NCBI GenBank assembly: GCA_963668115.1
Contig: OY764147.1
Location: 1,240,001-1,304,000, forward strand
Source: Plut-88900 sp963668115
GTDB lineage: Bacteria; Chloroflexota; Dehalococcoidia; Plut-88900
Length of the DNA stretch: 64,000 bases
Reading direction: 5' to 3'
This document shows positions 1-9,400 of the stretch, one piece after another. How positions within the stretch are numbered: the stretch's first letter is position 1; the number at the start of each line of letters is the position of its first letter. The notes under the pieces were generated by a model. That model was not told the DNA's origin, did not search any database, and worked only from the letters and a program-made list of their open reading frames with translations. Position numbers and translations under genes: made by a program.

Positions 1-1023
1 CAGCGCCTCTGACCATGTCGGGGGAAATCCGATGCCCACGTTGTACCCGTATGTCCCGCCGAAGTGGGTTATGTCTTCGACCCGGGCATAGACTTTCTTG
101 GACGCAATAGCCACGTCATGGCCCGTGCGGCCCGGCCTCGCCTCCTGGATTATCGTAGACACCGTATCTTTCACAGCTTCCGCAACCCTCAACACATCCA
201 CCGACGGCTCCCCTATCACCGCCGTCCGCATCATCGGCGCCGTGTATCGCTGGTGCGCCCCGCCGTACTCCAGGAAAACATTGTCCCCGACTTCCAGTGG
301 TATGCGACGATAAGTCGTGTGCCCGTAGCTCGTCCTGATTCCCGATGACACAATGGGCTGCACCGACATAAACTCGCTTCCCGCAGCTATCATGGCGTTA
401 TACCCGACCCTCGCCACGTCGTTGTCCAATATCCCCGGCCTGATAGCCTCCAGCGAGGCGTTGATTGCAGCCCTGGTGTAACCAGCTGCTTTCCTCAAGA
501 AGTCCAGTTCCAGGTGCGACTTCACCAACCGCACCCGACCCACCAGGTCCGAGGCATCCACCAGCGAAGCCAGGGGCAGCGACGACTTCAACGATTGCAG
601 CACCGGCGGCATAAGCCCGGGCCTCGATGGCTCCATGCCCAGCCTCCCCGACTCCAGGCCCATCTCCCGGACCAGTTCCGCAAGTTGCTCTCCGGCGCTA
701 TCCTGCCCCCGCCATTCCGCAACGACAAAGTTCTTCACCCAGGAATTCACAACGCCCGCCGGAATTTCCATTGATGTTAACTGCAGGGCCGCGTCTCCAT
801 CCAACGGCAGGACCAGGCACGCATGATTCCCGACTCCAAACGTGTAGTAGCCGCTCACGTAGTACAGGTCGCATGGGTAGGTCACCAGCAGGGCGTCGAG
901 ACCTTCCGCCTCCATCTCCTTGCGTACCTTCCTGACCCGCTCGTGATACTCCTCCTCCGGGAATGGCACTCCCTTCCTGTGAGAGGTCGCCATTAGTCCT
1001 TGCAAATACTGTTCCGCGTCCAT
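1..1023 (-). CDS. M24 family (creatinase/ectoine-hydrolase-like) protein, 3' end outside window
   Basis: Reading the minus strand from the ATG at 1023 gives 341 codons without a stop, so the gene runs off the left edge. The product has the two-lobed creatinase/Xaa-Pro peptidase layout: an N-terminal lobe with LYYVSGYYTFG, then a pita-bread fold with GHTTYRRIPLEVGDN and the late GYNVGIGFPPTWSE segment, which is typical of creatinase and ectoine hydrolase (DoeA) relatives. In true aminopeptidases the first metal site reads D-x-G and the second D-x-T-R; here these positions read LEYGG and APMMRT, so the metal Asp residues are replaced, as in metal-free creatinases. It probably hydrolyses a C-N bond of a small compound, but the substrate is unknown. 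AGGAGA lies just upstream of the ATG. The gene is divergent from the next one. Confidence 0.85.
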   Translation of the reverse strand, partial: MDAEQYLQGLMATSHRKGVPFPEEEYHERVRKVRKEMEAEGLDALLVTYPCDLYYVSGYYTFGVGNHACLVLPLDGDAALQLTSMEIPAGVVNSWVKNFVVAEWRGQDSAGEQLAELVREMGLESGRLGMEPSRPGLMPPVLQSLKSSLPLASLVDASDLVGRVRLVKSHLELDFLRKAAGYTRAAINASLEAIRPGILDNDVARVGYNAMIAAGSEFMSVQPIVSSGIRTSYGHTTYRRIPLEVGDNVFLEYGGAHQRYTAPMMRTAVIGEPSVDVLRVAEAVKDTVSTIIQEARPGRTGHDVAIASKKVYARVEDITHFGGTYGYNVGIGFPPTWSEAL

Positions 1024-1151
1024 TTGTCTCTCCTGGTAACTTCAGCGATGAGGCTTTCGAGATTTTACTCTATCGACAACACGACTCCCGACTATCTTGC
1101 CATAATCATCCTTACGCAGAATCACTATTCAGTCTATTGCATTGTGCAGTA

Positions 1152-1180
1152 TTGACTTTACATCACATCTCAACTAAGAT
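1152..1180 (+). promoter_or_regulatory. Candidate sigma70-type promoter for the 1206 gene
   Basis: TTGACT (1152-1157) and TAAGAT (1175-1180) are separated by 17 bp in an AT-rich gap between divergent genes. A start about 7 bp downstream would give a leader of less than 20 nt before the first ATG of the following gene. Confidence 0.45.
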
Positions 1181-1205
1181 GTTATCATTCCATTGGGTAA
1201 TGTAT

Positions 1206-1556
1206 ATGAGTAAACGCAAGGGCAAAAGCTGGCGCCCCGACTGGTGGCTCAACCTCCCAACGGCCAGCGAAGATGATGATTGGAGCTCTGACGACCTGTC
1301 GGGGTGGTGCATGAGGGAGATGATCGAGTCGTTCCTCAACGGCGACGAGGGCCTACTCTCCGACAACACTGACGCGGCCACCCAATACCTCATAATGCTG
1401 CTGTTGCTGGAGCGCCGAGTCGGTTATCTACCCATCATCCAGCTGGGCGCGGCCGTTGCCCAACTGCGGGTCCTCCAGAGCATACGCGACGAGCTACGCT
1501 CAATCCGGGCCGACCTGTCAGGGGAATCCGACTATGCCGAGGATTGGTCCTCCTAG
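1206..1556 (+). CDS. Hypothetical 116-residue acidic/hydrophobic protein
   Basis: I do not recognise the family. The sequence starts MSKRKGKSWRPDWW, carries an acidic Trp-rich stretch (EDDDWSSDDLSGW), a hydrophobic helix (LIMLLLLERRVGYLPI) near residue 65, and a charged helix ending with an acidic tail. The open frame extends back to 963, but the region before 1200 overlaps the divergent gene and promoter, so I take the ATG at 1206; an in-frame ATG at 1200 is equally possible. A 53-codon membrane-protein gene follows after 2 bp, suggesting a two-gene unit. It is short, but its own promoter and the codon-like third-position bias make it likely to be real. Confidence 0.55.
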   Translation: MSKRKGKSWRPDWWLNLPTASEDDDWSSDDLSGWCMREMIESFLNGDEGLLSDNTDAATQYLIMLLLLERRVGYLPIIQLGAAVAQLRVLQSIRDELRSIRADLSGESDYAEDWSS

Positions 1557-1558
1557 CC

Positions 1559-1720
1559 ATGCAGTGGGTTGTATCAATCGGTTTGCTGGCAGCCGGCGTC
1601 CTCGCATTTGTACAGGCGAGATACTACCGGAATACCGCACTGGTCTCCCTGGCCTTCGTTCTCGCGGGTCTATCTGCCCTGTCGGCCGTAATGGTGACGG
1701 CGTGGGCCGCCCTGATCTAA
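1559..1720 (+). CDS. Small two-helix membrane protein, 53 residues
   Basis: The ATG at 1559 opens a 53-codon frame ending in TAA at 1718-1720. Its product is almost entirely two hydrophobic segments: VVSIGLLAAGVLAFVQA (about residues 4-20) and a second from about residue 28 to the C-terminus (LVSLAFVLAGLSALSAVMV), joined by a short basic, Tyr-containing loop (RYYRNT). It begins 2 bp after the preceding stop and is probably translated from the same mRNA; GAGGA inside the upstream gene can serve as ribosome binding site. The function is unknown. The clean hairpin topology and tight packing argue against chance. Confidence 0.5.
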   Translation: MQWVVSIGLLAAGVLAFVQARYYRNTALVSLAFVLAGLSALSAVMVTAWAALI

Positions 1721-1815
1721 AGAGCAGCTCCTCTGCTCAAACTAGGGAGGCATTGATTGAGACCGGCAAACGCAGGGAGTTCATTACATGCCCACACGAC
1801 CCCCGGCTATCCCGC

Positions 1816-1821
1816 TATAAT
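1816..1821 (+). promoter_or_regulatory. TATAAT -10 element giving a leaderless transcript
   Basis: A perfect TATAAT is followed by only 6 nt before the ATG at 1828, so transcription would start at or next to the start codon. No good -35 and no Shine-Dalgarno sequence is visible between the two. Confidence 0.5.
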
Positions 1822-1827
1822 CACCCC

Positions 1828-2580
1828 ATGCCCGACTTTACCCACACCCACCCCGACCCTGCGTGGCAGGAGGATGACTCCCAGGTCTTCCTCCGCTACG
1901 GTTCCCTCTTCGTGCCCCGACGCGAGGAACAGATAGAGACAGTCTGCCGGCTGATACCGGCCAGGTCGGACGAGCAGTTCAACGCCGTTGAGCTTGGTGC
2001 GGGAGACGGCGCCCTTGCCGCTACGGTGCTGTCTTCCTTCCCAAACTGCAATTACCTCGCCCTGGACGGCTCCGATCTTATGAGAGGGCGCCTGCAAGCG
2101 CTGCCCGAGTCCCGTGCCGGCCGCCTCCGCGTCGCCGACTTTGACCTTGCCGATTCCCAATGGCCCGCCCTCCTTCCCTCTCCCCTCCGTTGCGTCCTAG
2201 CCTCCCTCATAGTCCACCACCTGGACGGCGAAGAAGCCAAGAGGGGCCTCTTTTCAAGCATCGCCTCCCGCCTCGAACCCGGTGGCGCGTTTATAGTCGT
2301 AGACCTCGTCGAATACGCTTCCCCTTATGCCCGAGACACCTACGTTCGGCAGTGGGATGAAGGAGTACGCACTCGCATCAAACAGTCGGGCGAAGGACCC
2401 GAAGCCTACGAAATCTTCCGTGAGCACCGCTGGAACTTCTACGCAGACCCGGACCCTGACCCCTACGACCAGCCCTCCCCACTCCCCAACCAGCTAAACT
2501 GGCTCCGCGAAGCGGGTTTCAGCGAAGTAGATTGTTTCTGGATGTACGCAGGCCACGCAATCTTCGGCGGATATAAGTGA
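1828..2580 (+). CDS. Class I SAM-dependent methyltransferase, 250 aa
   Basis: The protein carries the Rossmann-type methyltransferase signature: motif I VELGAGDGALAATVL (about residue 50), an acidic end of strand 2 (LALDGSDLM), the LRVADFDLAD segment, then CVLASLIVHHLDGEEAKRGLFSSI and LEPGGAFIVVDLVEYASPY. It lacks the NPPY or PC motifs of DNA methylases, so a small-molecule or tRNA-type substrate is more likely. The long upstream open frame (from 1456) is not needed: the ATG at 1828 sits right behind TATAAT. It is followed after 11 bp by a nuclease-like gene, but the two do not look like a classical restriction-modification pair. The exact acceptor is unknown. Confidence 0.8.
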   Translation: MPDFTHTHPDPAWQEDDSQVFLRYGSLFVPRREEQIETVCRLIPARSDEQFNAVELGAGDGALAATVLSSFPNCNYLALDGSDLMRGRLQALPESRAGRLRVADFDLADSQWPALLPSPLRCVLASLIVHHLDGEEAKRGLFSSIASRLEPGGAFIVVDLVEYASPYARDTYVRQWDEGVRTRIKQSGEGPEAYEIFREHRWNFYADPDPDPYDQPSPLPNQLNWLREAGFSEVDCFWMYAGHAIFGGYK

Positions 2581-2591
2581 GAGGTAGACAA

Positions 2592-3407
2592 ATGTCTATG
2601 ATCGAACGCATTGAGGGAGTCATATCGGAACTAAAACGGCTCCAACAGGTGCTGGAAGATGAGTTGCCAGCGTTGGATATTGAGTGGCTTCGTAAAGTCA
2701 TGTCGCGCTTAAGGCATGAACACCCTGTCTTCCATTCCGAGGCAGATTTCAAGGAACAACTCCATAGTCAACTGTCTACTGAAGGACTTGACGCTCACAT
2801 AGAGCACCCATTTAATCCCCATAAGATTGACAAGTCGTCCGTTCGGAGAAAACCCTCAGGGGCTAGGAATGCCTTAGATATTTGGCTTCCAGACAAGGGC
2901 GTAGCCATAGAACTGAAATACCCCAAAAAGGCGCTGAAAGGCACTTGGAAGAATGAGAAATTTGCCCTGAGTGAGGGTGGAGCTGCAGATCAGGCGAGAT
3001 ACGACTTCCTTAAGGACATCGAGAGGTTAGAGAACTTAAACTTACCTGGATATAGGGTTGGCTTTGCAGTCTTGTTGACTAACGAGTCTCTGCTATGGAG
3101 AAAACGTCCATCCCGCAACGAAACTTTCGATGAACAGTTTCGTATTCACGACGAAGAGCGAGTCAGTCCAATAAAAGGTTGTCTACAATGGCAATCCAAA
3201 ATTGTTAATGGGCAGGAGATAAAGCCTAGTGAGGGAACGATGAGCGGGGATAGGGATAAGCCTATATGCTTAAGGGACTCCTATTGGCCTAAATGGTGCG
3301 ATTATTGTGTAGATATTTCAAAAGTTGAAGGGGTAGAAAACGTCGGAGGAACTGCAACAAAATTCCGCTATCTAGCCTTCAAAGTCAAACCCCAACGCAA
3401 AGGATAA
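2592..3407 (+). CDS. PD-(D/E)XK nuclease-like protein, 271 aa
   Basis: The core segment ALDIWLPDKGVAIELKYP (about residues 93-110) fits the PD-(D/E)XK catalytic pattern: an Asp at the end of one strand, then E-x-K (here ELK) in the next strand. The flanking GGAADQARYDFLKDIERLENL helix and the GYRVGFAVLLTNESLLWR strand resemble the fold of restriction-type endonucleases. An N-terminal coiled segment (MSMIERIEGVISELKRLQQVLEDEL) precedes it. The ATG at 2592 has GAGAGG in front; a GTG at 2577 is also in frame. The gene is visibly AT-richer than its neighbours, a sign of acquisition. Target and biological role are unknown; it could be a solitary defence nuclease. Confidence 0.6.
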   Translation: MSMIERIEGVISELKRLQQVLEDELPALDIEWLRKVMSRLRHEHPVFHSEADFKEQLHSQLSTEGLDAHIEHPFNPHKIDKSSVRRKPSGARNALDIWLPDKGVAIELKYPKKALKGTWKNEKFALSEGGAADQARYDFLKDIERLENLNLPGYRVGFAVLLTNESLLWRKRPSRNETFDEQFRIHDEERVSPIKGCLQWQSKIVNGQEIKPSEGTMSGDRDKPICLRDSYWPKWCDYCVDISKVEGVENVGGTATKFRYLAFKVKPQRKG

Positions 3408-3412
3408 ATGCC

Positions 3413-4612
3413 ATGATCACCAAATTCGGAACCCTTTTCGCCGGCCATGTAGACATGGAACCCGTCGGCCTCTCAGCGCCCGCGGTCAATGAACGACTCT
3501 ACCCCAACGACCACCTCATCACCGCCTTCGATCGCTCGGTGGACATGGCAAAGCTCATGGACGACCTGGGCTACGACACCCTGTGGCTCGCCGAGCACCA
3601 TTTCCAGCGCGAAGGCTACGAGTGCATCCCCAACATCCTCATGCTGGCCATGCACCTGACCAGTATCACCAGGAATCTGAAGATCGGGTCGGGGTTCAAC
3701 ATCACCACCATGTGGCATCCCCTGCGCCTCGCCGAGGACTACGCCACCGCCGACGTGCTCACTAACGGTCGGGTGGTCTTTGGGGTGGGTCGGGGTTACC
3801 ACACACGGGAAGTTGAGGTGTTCGGCAACCCACTCCTTGACCAGGAAGCCAACCGGGACCTCTTCGAAGAGCAGGTCGACATCATCTTCAAGGCTTTCAA
3901 CGAAGAGTCCTTCTCTCACCACGGCAAGTATTACGACATCCCGGTCGATGTCCCCTACCGAGGATACGACCTGAAAGAGATCACCCTCGTCCCCCGGCCC
4001 GTTAACCTCCCCGTCGAGTGCTGGCAGCCGATAGTCAGCGGTGGCGCCCGCGGGCTGAATTTCATGGCCAAGCACGGGATCAAGGGGGTCATCGGGGGTG
4101 GTGTCGCACAGGGCGGCGCTTCCAGCAAGGTCGTCAAGACGTGGCAGGACACCCTGGCCGCCCACGGCAGACAGACGGATCTCGGCGGGGACCTCCTGAT
4201 GGGCTTCTCCCTACACATCGCCGAGACCCCCGAAAAGGCCATCAACGAGGCCCGTGACTTCTACTACGAAGACATGAAGATGTTCGCCCCCCTCAACATG
4301 CGCCGGGGCATCACAGCTGAGCAGATCGAGCTTATGGGCGACCCCGCGAAGGCCCCCCTCATCCCCGACCTCCCCAAGATCGAAGACGACGCTGCTCGGG
4401 GCGGATGGCTCTGCGGCCCGCCCGACTTCATCATCGAGCAGCTCAAGAAGGTCCAGGAGATGTACCCGGGCCTGGAGCACGTCAACGTCGGGAGCGCCAT
4501 CGGTACGCCTCACGCCGTGGTCATGGAGCAGCTGGAACTGTTCGGCAAGGAAGTAATGCCCGCATTCACCGGGCAGACCGCGAAATCCGAGACGAGGGTG
4601 GCAGCATCATGA
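3413..4612 (+). CDS. LLM class flavin/F420-dependent oxidoreductase, 399 aa
   Basis: This is a luciferase-like TIM-barrel oxidoreductase. The family marks are DTLWLAEHHFQREGYECIPN near residue 60, then the KIGSGFNITTMWHPLRLAEDYATADVLTNGRVVFGVGRGYHTREVEVFG block (quoted in part: HPLRLAEDYATADVLTNGR) around residues 100-140, and a C-terminal GPPDFIIEQLKKVQEMYPGLEHVNVGS segment that closes the barrel. It would reduce or oxygenate an organic substrate using FMNH2 or F420H2; cofG and cofH elsewhere in the window make F420 available. Its stop overlaps the start of the HyuB gene as ATGA, so the two are translationally coupled and probably act in one pathway. Confidence 0.85.
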   Translation: MITKFGTLFAGHVDMEPVGLSAPAVNERLYPNDHLITAFDRSVDMAKLMDDLGYDTLWLAEHHFQREGYECIPNILMLAMHLTSITRNLKIGSGFNITTMWHPLRLAEDYATADVLTNGRVVFGVGRGYHTREVEVFGNPLLDQEANRDLFEEQVDIIFKAFNEESFSHHGKYYDIPVDVPYRGYDLKEITLVPRPVNLPVECWQPIVSGGARGLNFMAKHGIKGVIGGGVAQGGASSKVVKTWQDTLAAHGRQTDLGGDLLMGFSLHIAETPEKAINEARDFYYEDMKMFAPLNMRRGITAEQIELMGDPAKAPLIPDLPKIEDDAARGGWLCGPPDFIIEQLKKVQEMYPGLEHVNVGSAIGTPHAVVMEQLELFGKEVMPAFTGQTAKSETRVAAS

Positions 4613-6390
4613 TTGACCCCATCACCCTAGAAGTCATCCGTCACCGGCTGAAGTCCATCGCCGACGAGATGGAGATGACCCTCCTGAAGAGTTCCTATTC
4701 CAGCGTCATCAAGGAGGGTCTCGACGCTTCTACGGCCATCTTCGACGTGCAGGGCAACACCATAGCCCAGGGCAACTCGATCCCCATTCACCTCGGGAGC
4801 CTGATACCCGCCGTCAAGTCCATCACCGCCACCTATCCACCCGACACCATGCAGGACGGCGACGCCTACATCCTCAACAACCCCTACCGCGGCGGCACCC
4901 ACCTCCCCGACGTCACCATCATCACACCCGTCTTCCACAACGGGAAGCCCATCGTTTTCGGGTGCACCATTGCCCACCACCAGGACCTCGGGGGTAAGAC
5001 CCCTGGGAGCATCCCCCCCGACGCCACGGAGATCTTTCAGGAAGGCATCATCATGCCCCCCCTGAAGCTATACGAGGCAGGCGTCCCCAATCACACCCTC
5101 TTCGAAATCCTTCGCAACAACATCCGCATCCCCGACATGGTAATCGGCGATATGCGCGCCCAGCTTGCCGCCTGTCATGTGGCCAAGACCCAGATCGCCT
5201 CCCTGCTCACCGAGTACTCCGAAGAGACTCTCAAGGAGGCCATGTCCGCCCTCCTGGACAACTCAGAGAAGGCCACCCGACAAGTCCTTGAGGAGATCCC
5301 CGACGGCACCTACACCTTCGAGGACTACCTGGACAACGACGGCATTGAGATGGACCTCCGACGCCTGATCAAGGTCGCCATCACCATCAAGGGCTCGGAG
5401 ATCGCCTTCGACTTCACGGGCTCCAGCCCCCAGGTCAAGGGGCCGTTCAACTCGCCCGTCGCCTCCACCATGTCCACCCTCTACTACATAGTCCGCGCCG
5501 TCACCGGCGCCGACATCATGAGCAACGCAGGCTGCTTCCGCCCCGTCAAGGCCATACTTCCCAAGGGAAGCATAGTGAACCCCATCTCCCCCGCGCCCGT
5601 GAACTCTCGCACGGCCACCGTCAAGCGCATAACCGACGTGCTCAACGGCGCCATGGTCCAGGCCGTCCCCGACCGCCTTCCCGCCGCCTCCTCCGGACAA
5701 CTTCTCGTCTTGGCCCTGGGAGGCATAGACCCGGAGGGCAACGTGCCCTACGTTGCCAGCGAGCTCGGGGCCGGGGGCATGGGCGCCCGACCCAACGCCG
5801 ACGGCATCGACGCCGTTGAAACCGACGTCTCCAACTGCATGAACGTCCCCGCCGAGGCCCTGGAGATGGACCACCCCATCCGCATCATCAAGTCCAACCT
5901 ATGGAACGACTCCGGCGGCGCAGGCGAATTCCGAGGCGGGTTGGGCCTCGAAAAGGTCTTCGAAATCGCTCGCGGCGAGGCTACCATCACCTACCGCGGC
6001 GAGCGTCATACCCTACCCCCCTGGGGCCTTTTCGGCGGTCTCCCCGGAGAAAAGACTAACGCCCAAATTCACCGCAAAGATGGAAGGATCGAGATAGTGC
6101 CGCCCAAGGCGACCCTCCGCCTCAGCCAAGGTGATCAACTGCACGTTTTCACGTCGGGCGGCGCGGGATTCGGCGACCCCCTGGACCGACCCGCCGACAA
6201 GGTCCTCCAGGACTACCTGGACAGCCGGGTCTCCCTGGACTCGGCCCGATCAGACTACGGCGTTGTCATCGATCCCGACGCCAAAACCCTTGACCCTTCA
6301 GCCACCGACACCCTCCGGGAAGAAATGCGCTCCGACCGCGGCCCCGTAGCCTGGACTTACGATTTAGGTCTGGAACTCGGCAGGGTATAG
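4609..6390 (+). CDS. hyuB: Hydantoinase B / 5-oxoprolinase B family protein, 593 aa
   Basis: Start MIDPITLEVIRHRLKSIADEMEMTLLKSSYSSVIKEG is characteristic of HyuB (N-methylhydantoinase/acetone-carboxylase beta-type) proteins, as are NNPYRGGTHLPDVTII, FGCTIAHHQDLGG, the GSSPQVKGPFNSP strand and the C-terminal GGAGFGDPLDRP. The length matches HyuB. The ATG lies in the ATGA overlap with the LLM gene at 4609; the open frame further upstream is a shadow. In most genomes HyuB acts with the ATPase HyuA encoded next door; no HyuA is present in this window, so this is an orphan B subunit coupled to an oxidoreductase. The reaction is probably amide or lactam ring opening, or a carboxylation, on an unknown substrate. 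Confidence 0.85.
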   Translation: MIDPITLEVIRHRLKSIADEMEMTLLKSSYSSVIKEGLDASTAIFDVQGNTIAQGNSIPIHLGSLIPAVKSITATYPPDTMQDGDAYILNNPYRGGTHLPDVTIITPVFHNGKPIVFGCTIAHHQDLGGKTPGSIPPDATEIFQEGIIMPPLKLYEAGVPNHTLFEILRNNIRIPDMVIGDMRAQLAACHVAKTQIASLLTEYSEETLKEAMSALLDNSEKATRQVLEEIPDGTYTFEDYLDNDGIEMDLRRLIKVAITIKGSEIAFDFTGSSPQVKGPFNSPVASTMSTLYYIVRAVTGADIMSNAGCFRPVKAILPKGSIVNPISPAPVNSRTATVKRITDVLNGAMVQAVPDRLPAASSGQLLVLALGGIDPEGNVPYVASELGAGGMGARPNADGIDAVETDVSNCMNVPAEALEMDHPIRIIKSNLWNDSGGAGEFRGGLGLEKVFEIARGEATITYRGERHTLPPWGLFGGLPGEKTNAQIHRKDGRIEIVPPKATLRLSQGDQLHVFTSGGAGFGDPLDRPADKVLQDYLDSRVSLDSARSDYGVVIDPDAKTLDPSATDTLREEMRSDRGPVAWTYDLGLELGRV

Positions 6391-6425
6391 CAGCTTCCGC
6401 TTGGTCTTGAGAGCGTAGTTGCTGC

Positions 6426-9400
6426 CTATTCGTAGCGCAGGGCTTCCGACGGGGATATTTTGCCCGCTCCCCTGGCCGGCAGGAACGTCATGAGCAGGGA
6501 CAGGATGTAAGCCACTACGGCAATGCCCAACACCTGTGCCCACGGAACAACCAGGCTGTAAGCAGCCTCCTCATGCCGTATAGAGCTCACCACGTTTATC
6601 GAGGTCAGCAGGCCCAGCCCCAGCCCCATCACGATCCCTAGCACGGCAATGAACGACGATTCCAGCAGGAACGAAAGCTGCACCATTCCCCGTGAGTATC
6701 CGATCGCTCGCAGCATTCCAATCTGTTGACGGCGTTCCACCACCGCCCTGGCGCTCACCACCCCCAGCGCCGCAATCCCGACCACCAGGCCCAGCGACAT
6801 GAAGGCCAGAAGCAGGTTGGTAAAGGCCCGGTTGGAGCTCTGTAGGCCGTCCATGACCTCGTTGATGTCCAGCGTCTCCATACCATTCGCAAAGAACGCC
6901 GCTTCTATCCTGAGATCGGGGTCCTCGGTGCCCGGCTCGACGTGGAAGAAGAACTGGTTGGCGTCGACCTCCCTGGGCAGTTCGGCCGTCAGTAGATTTG
7001 TAGAGGTATAGACGCCGATCGGGAGCAGGCCCTGGGATGCGAAGTCGTCAAACACGCCAATTACAGTGAGGTCCAGCGTTGTGTTGCTCTTCAGGTCCCG
7101 CACCTGGATTAGCACGGGCTCCATGTAGTCGTTTTCCTGGTACAGGTCGTCCACATCTGCCAGCGTGAAATTATCCCCTTGCACGTCGAACTGGAAGTCG
7201 TTCCGGCTCGGCACCAGGAATGAGTTCACCACCGCCAGGCCGGGGTTCTCTCTGACATCCCTCCACAACCTCTCGGTGTCCACCTCACCGTCTATAGTGT
7301 ATTCCTCCGTGGACAGCATGATTTCATAGCGATTGGAGTCCACGAAGTCATCGTCCACGCCCGTCAAAATCGTATCGGTGAAGCCGTCGTCAGCCTCATT
7401 CGACAGCCGGGCGCTTGCATCGAATATGTTTCTCAGTATCCCCACCGACGGCTCTCCCTCCACCCGACTCACAAAGTCTAGGTCCGGGTTGGCTTCGATG
7501 GCGGCAGGCAGGTCGGTTACCGGGTTGGTGTCGTTCAGCGAAAACGCCATCACCTCGTATCCCCCCCCGATCCTGTCCTGGTCTCCCAGCAGCTCGTTAA
7601 AGCCCTGGATAACCACGCTCATCACGGTCACCGAATAGATAACGACCGCAAACATCGCCACTGATATCCCTGTCCGGAACCCGAACCTGAGCGGATATGC
7701 GATGGACGACTTGATTATCGGCGCCAGGCCCTTGATCCGCCCAACCGTCCTCGATACCAACCCCAGAACGAAGTCGGCGTTGTTGATGGTGAACAGGACG
7801 CCGCCCAGAACAACCATCGTGCCCGTTACGAAAAACACGGTGAAGTCGCTGCTCCAGTCGTCCTTTATCGCCCGCTCTACCGACGGTGGAAGCAGCCACC
7901 AGACGACCAGTAGTAGGCCCGCACCCGACAACGCCCACCTTCTGGCAACTCCGAGATATCTTAGAACAATCGCCGCACCGAGAACGGAAAGGGAGGGCCC
8001 CAGCCAGAACCAGACCAGGTTGCTGCTGCTGTAACCGGAGAACATCAGCAGCAGGCCAAGGACGATCAGCACGATTCCGCCCGCCAGCGCCTTCTTGGTG
8101 GCCCTGGAGCGTCGGGGCTCCGGTATGTCCCGTATCGCCCTCACAATGTTGATTCGGCTGATCCGCCACGAGGCGAAAGCCACGGTAACCAGCGTAATGA
8201 CCGCGCCCAGGAAGAATGAGACCAGGACGCTGACCAGTTGAACGTGAGCGCTCAGGGCGAATTCGGAGGTGACGTCTGCGCTGATGGCCCCCGCCGTGGC
8301 CTTCACCAATATGAACCCCAGACCCAACCCGATCACCACCCCCACCACCGAGGACCCCAGCCCGTATATCGCTCCTTCGGCTATGAACATCCTTATCAAA
8401 TGCCCCCGCTTCATCCCTATCGCCCGAGACATCCCCAACTCCGCCTTCCGCTCCGCCGCCAGCATGGAGAAGATCAGGAATATCAGCAGCAACCCTACGC
8501 CAATGGAAAAGAGCCCGAACACCGTGAAGAAGCTGAGGAACAGGTTGCCCCATTCGTTGGCGAAATCTATGCCCGACCGCTTTATGTCGTGCAATTCCAG
8601 CCCGTTGTCCACCAGGGCCGGCAGGTCGCCGTGCCTCCCCACCACCGACTCCGTCAGGTCCACCCCGCTTTCCTGGCCCCCCAGGTTGGAGACGAGGATG
8701 TTGGACAACCTGCCCTCTTTGTCCAGCAACTCCTGCGCCCGGTCCAGCGACATGCTGACCACGACTTCATACTGTTCGCTCTTGAAGAACCAGCCGTCCA
8801 TGATCGCACTGACGGTCATTTCCCTGAAAGCGCCCGGGCCCAGGAACAACTGAAGCGAGTCGCCGACTTCCGCATCCAACTCCTCCGCCCCCTCGAGATC
8901 AATGAGCAGTTCGTCGGGTCCGAGGCTGTCGAGGTCGATTGGCTTGCCATCCGTGTCGAATACCTCGTCAAAGGTGGCTGCCCTGGAGGGGTCAAGGCCA
9001 GTGATCAGGGCGTTTGCCTCGAACTGCTGAGACCCCAGGTTTACGACTGCCACGGTGTCGGCGATGACCGGCAGTACACCGTCGATCTCGGGGTCCGGGT
9101 CCAGGGCCGCCGCCACGTCCGCAAATATCTCTTCCGGGAAGTCCTCCGGGACTGCCCTGTCCTCCCACAGGTCCGAGTCCTCATCCACCCGTATAAGCTC
9201 GTCCATTGTGCGGAGATTGTCGGTGACACTGGTCTTGATGCTGTAGGTCATTGAGTCGCCGGTCAGGAAGGCGCTCATGATGATCGCCGTCGCCAGCATC
9301 AGGCCAACCACCACCAGTATTCCCCGCGAGGGCCTTCTCAGAACCTGTCGCAGCGCCATCTTCACCAGGATCATGTTGCGGACGGTTATGAATGTCAGTG

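Noticed and set aside
963..1205. N-terminal extension of the 1206 gene
   Set aside because: It would overlap the divergent M24 gene and include the promoter; the extra residues show no protein-like pattern.
1828..3407. Methyltransferase plus nuclease as a restriction-modification system
   Set aside because: The methyltransferase lacks the NPPY/PC motifs and target-recognition domain of DNA methylases, and there is no shared promoter evidence.
5263..5874. Minus-strand open frame of 203 codons inside hyuB
   Set aside because: Gly/Val/Asp-rich shadow frame caused by the GC-rich third positions of the real gene; several such antisense frames occur in the window and are not annotated.
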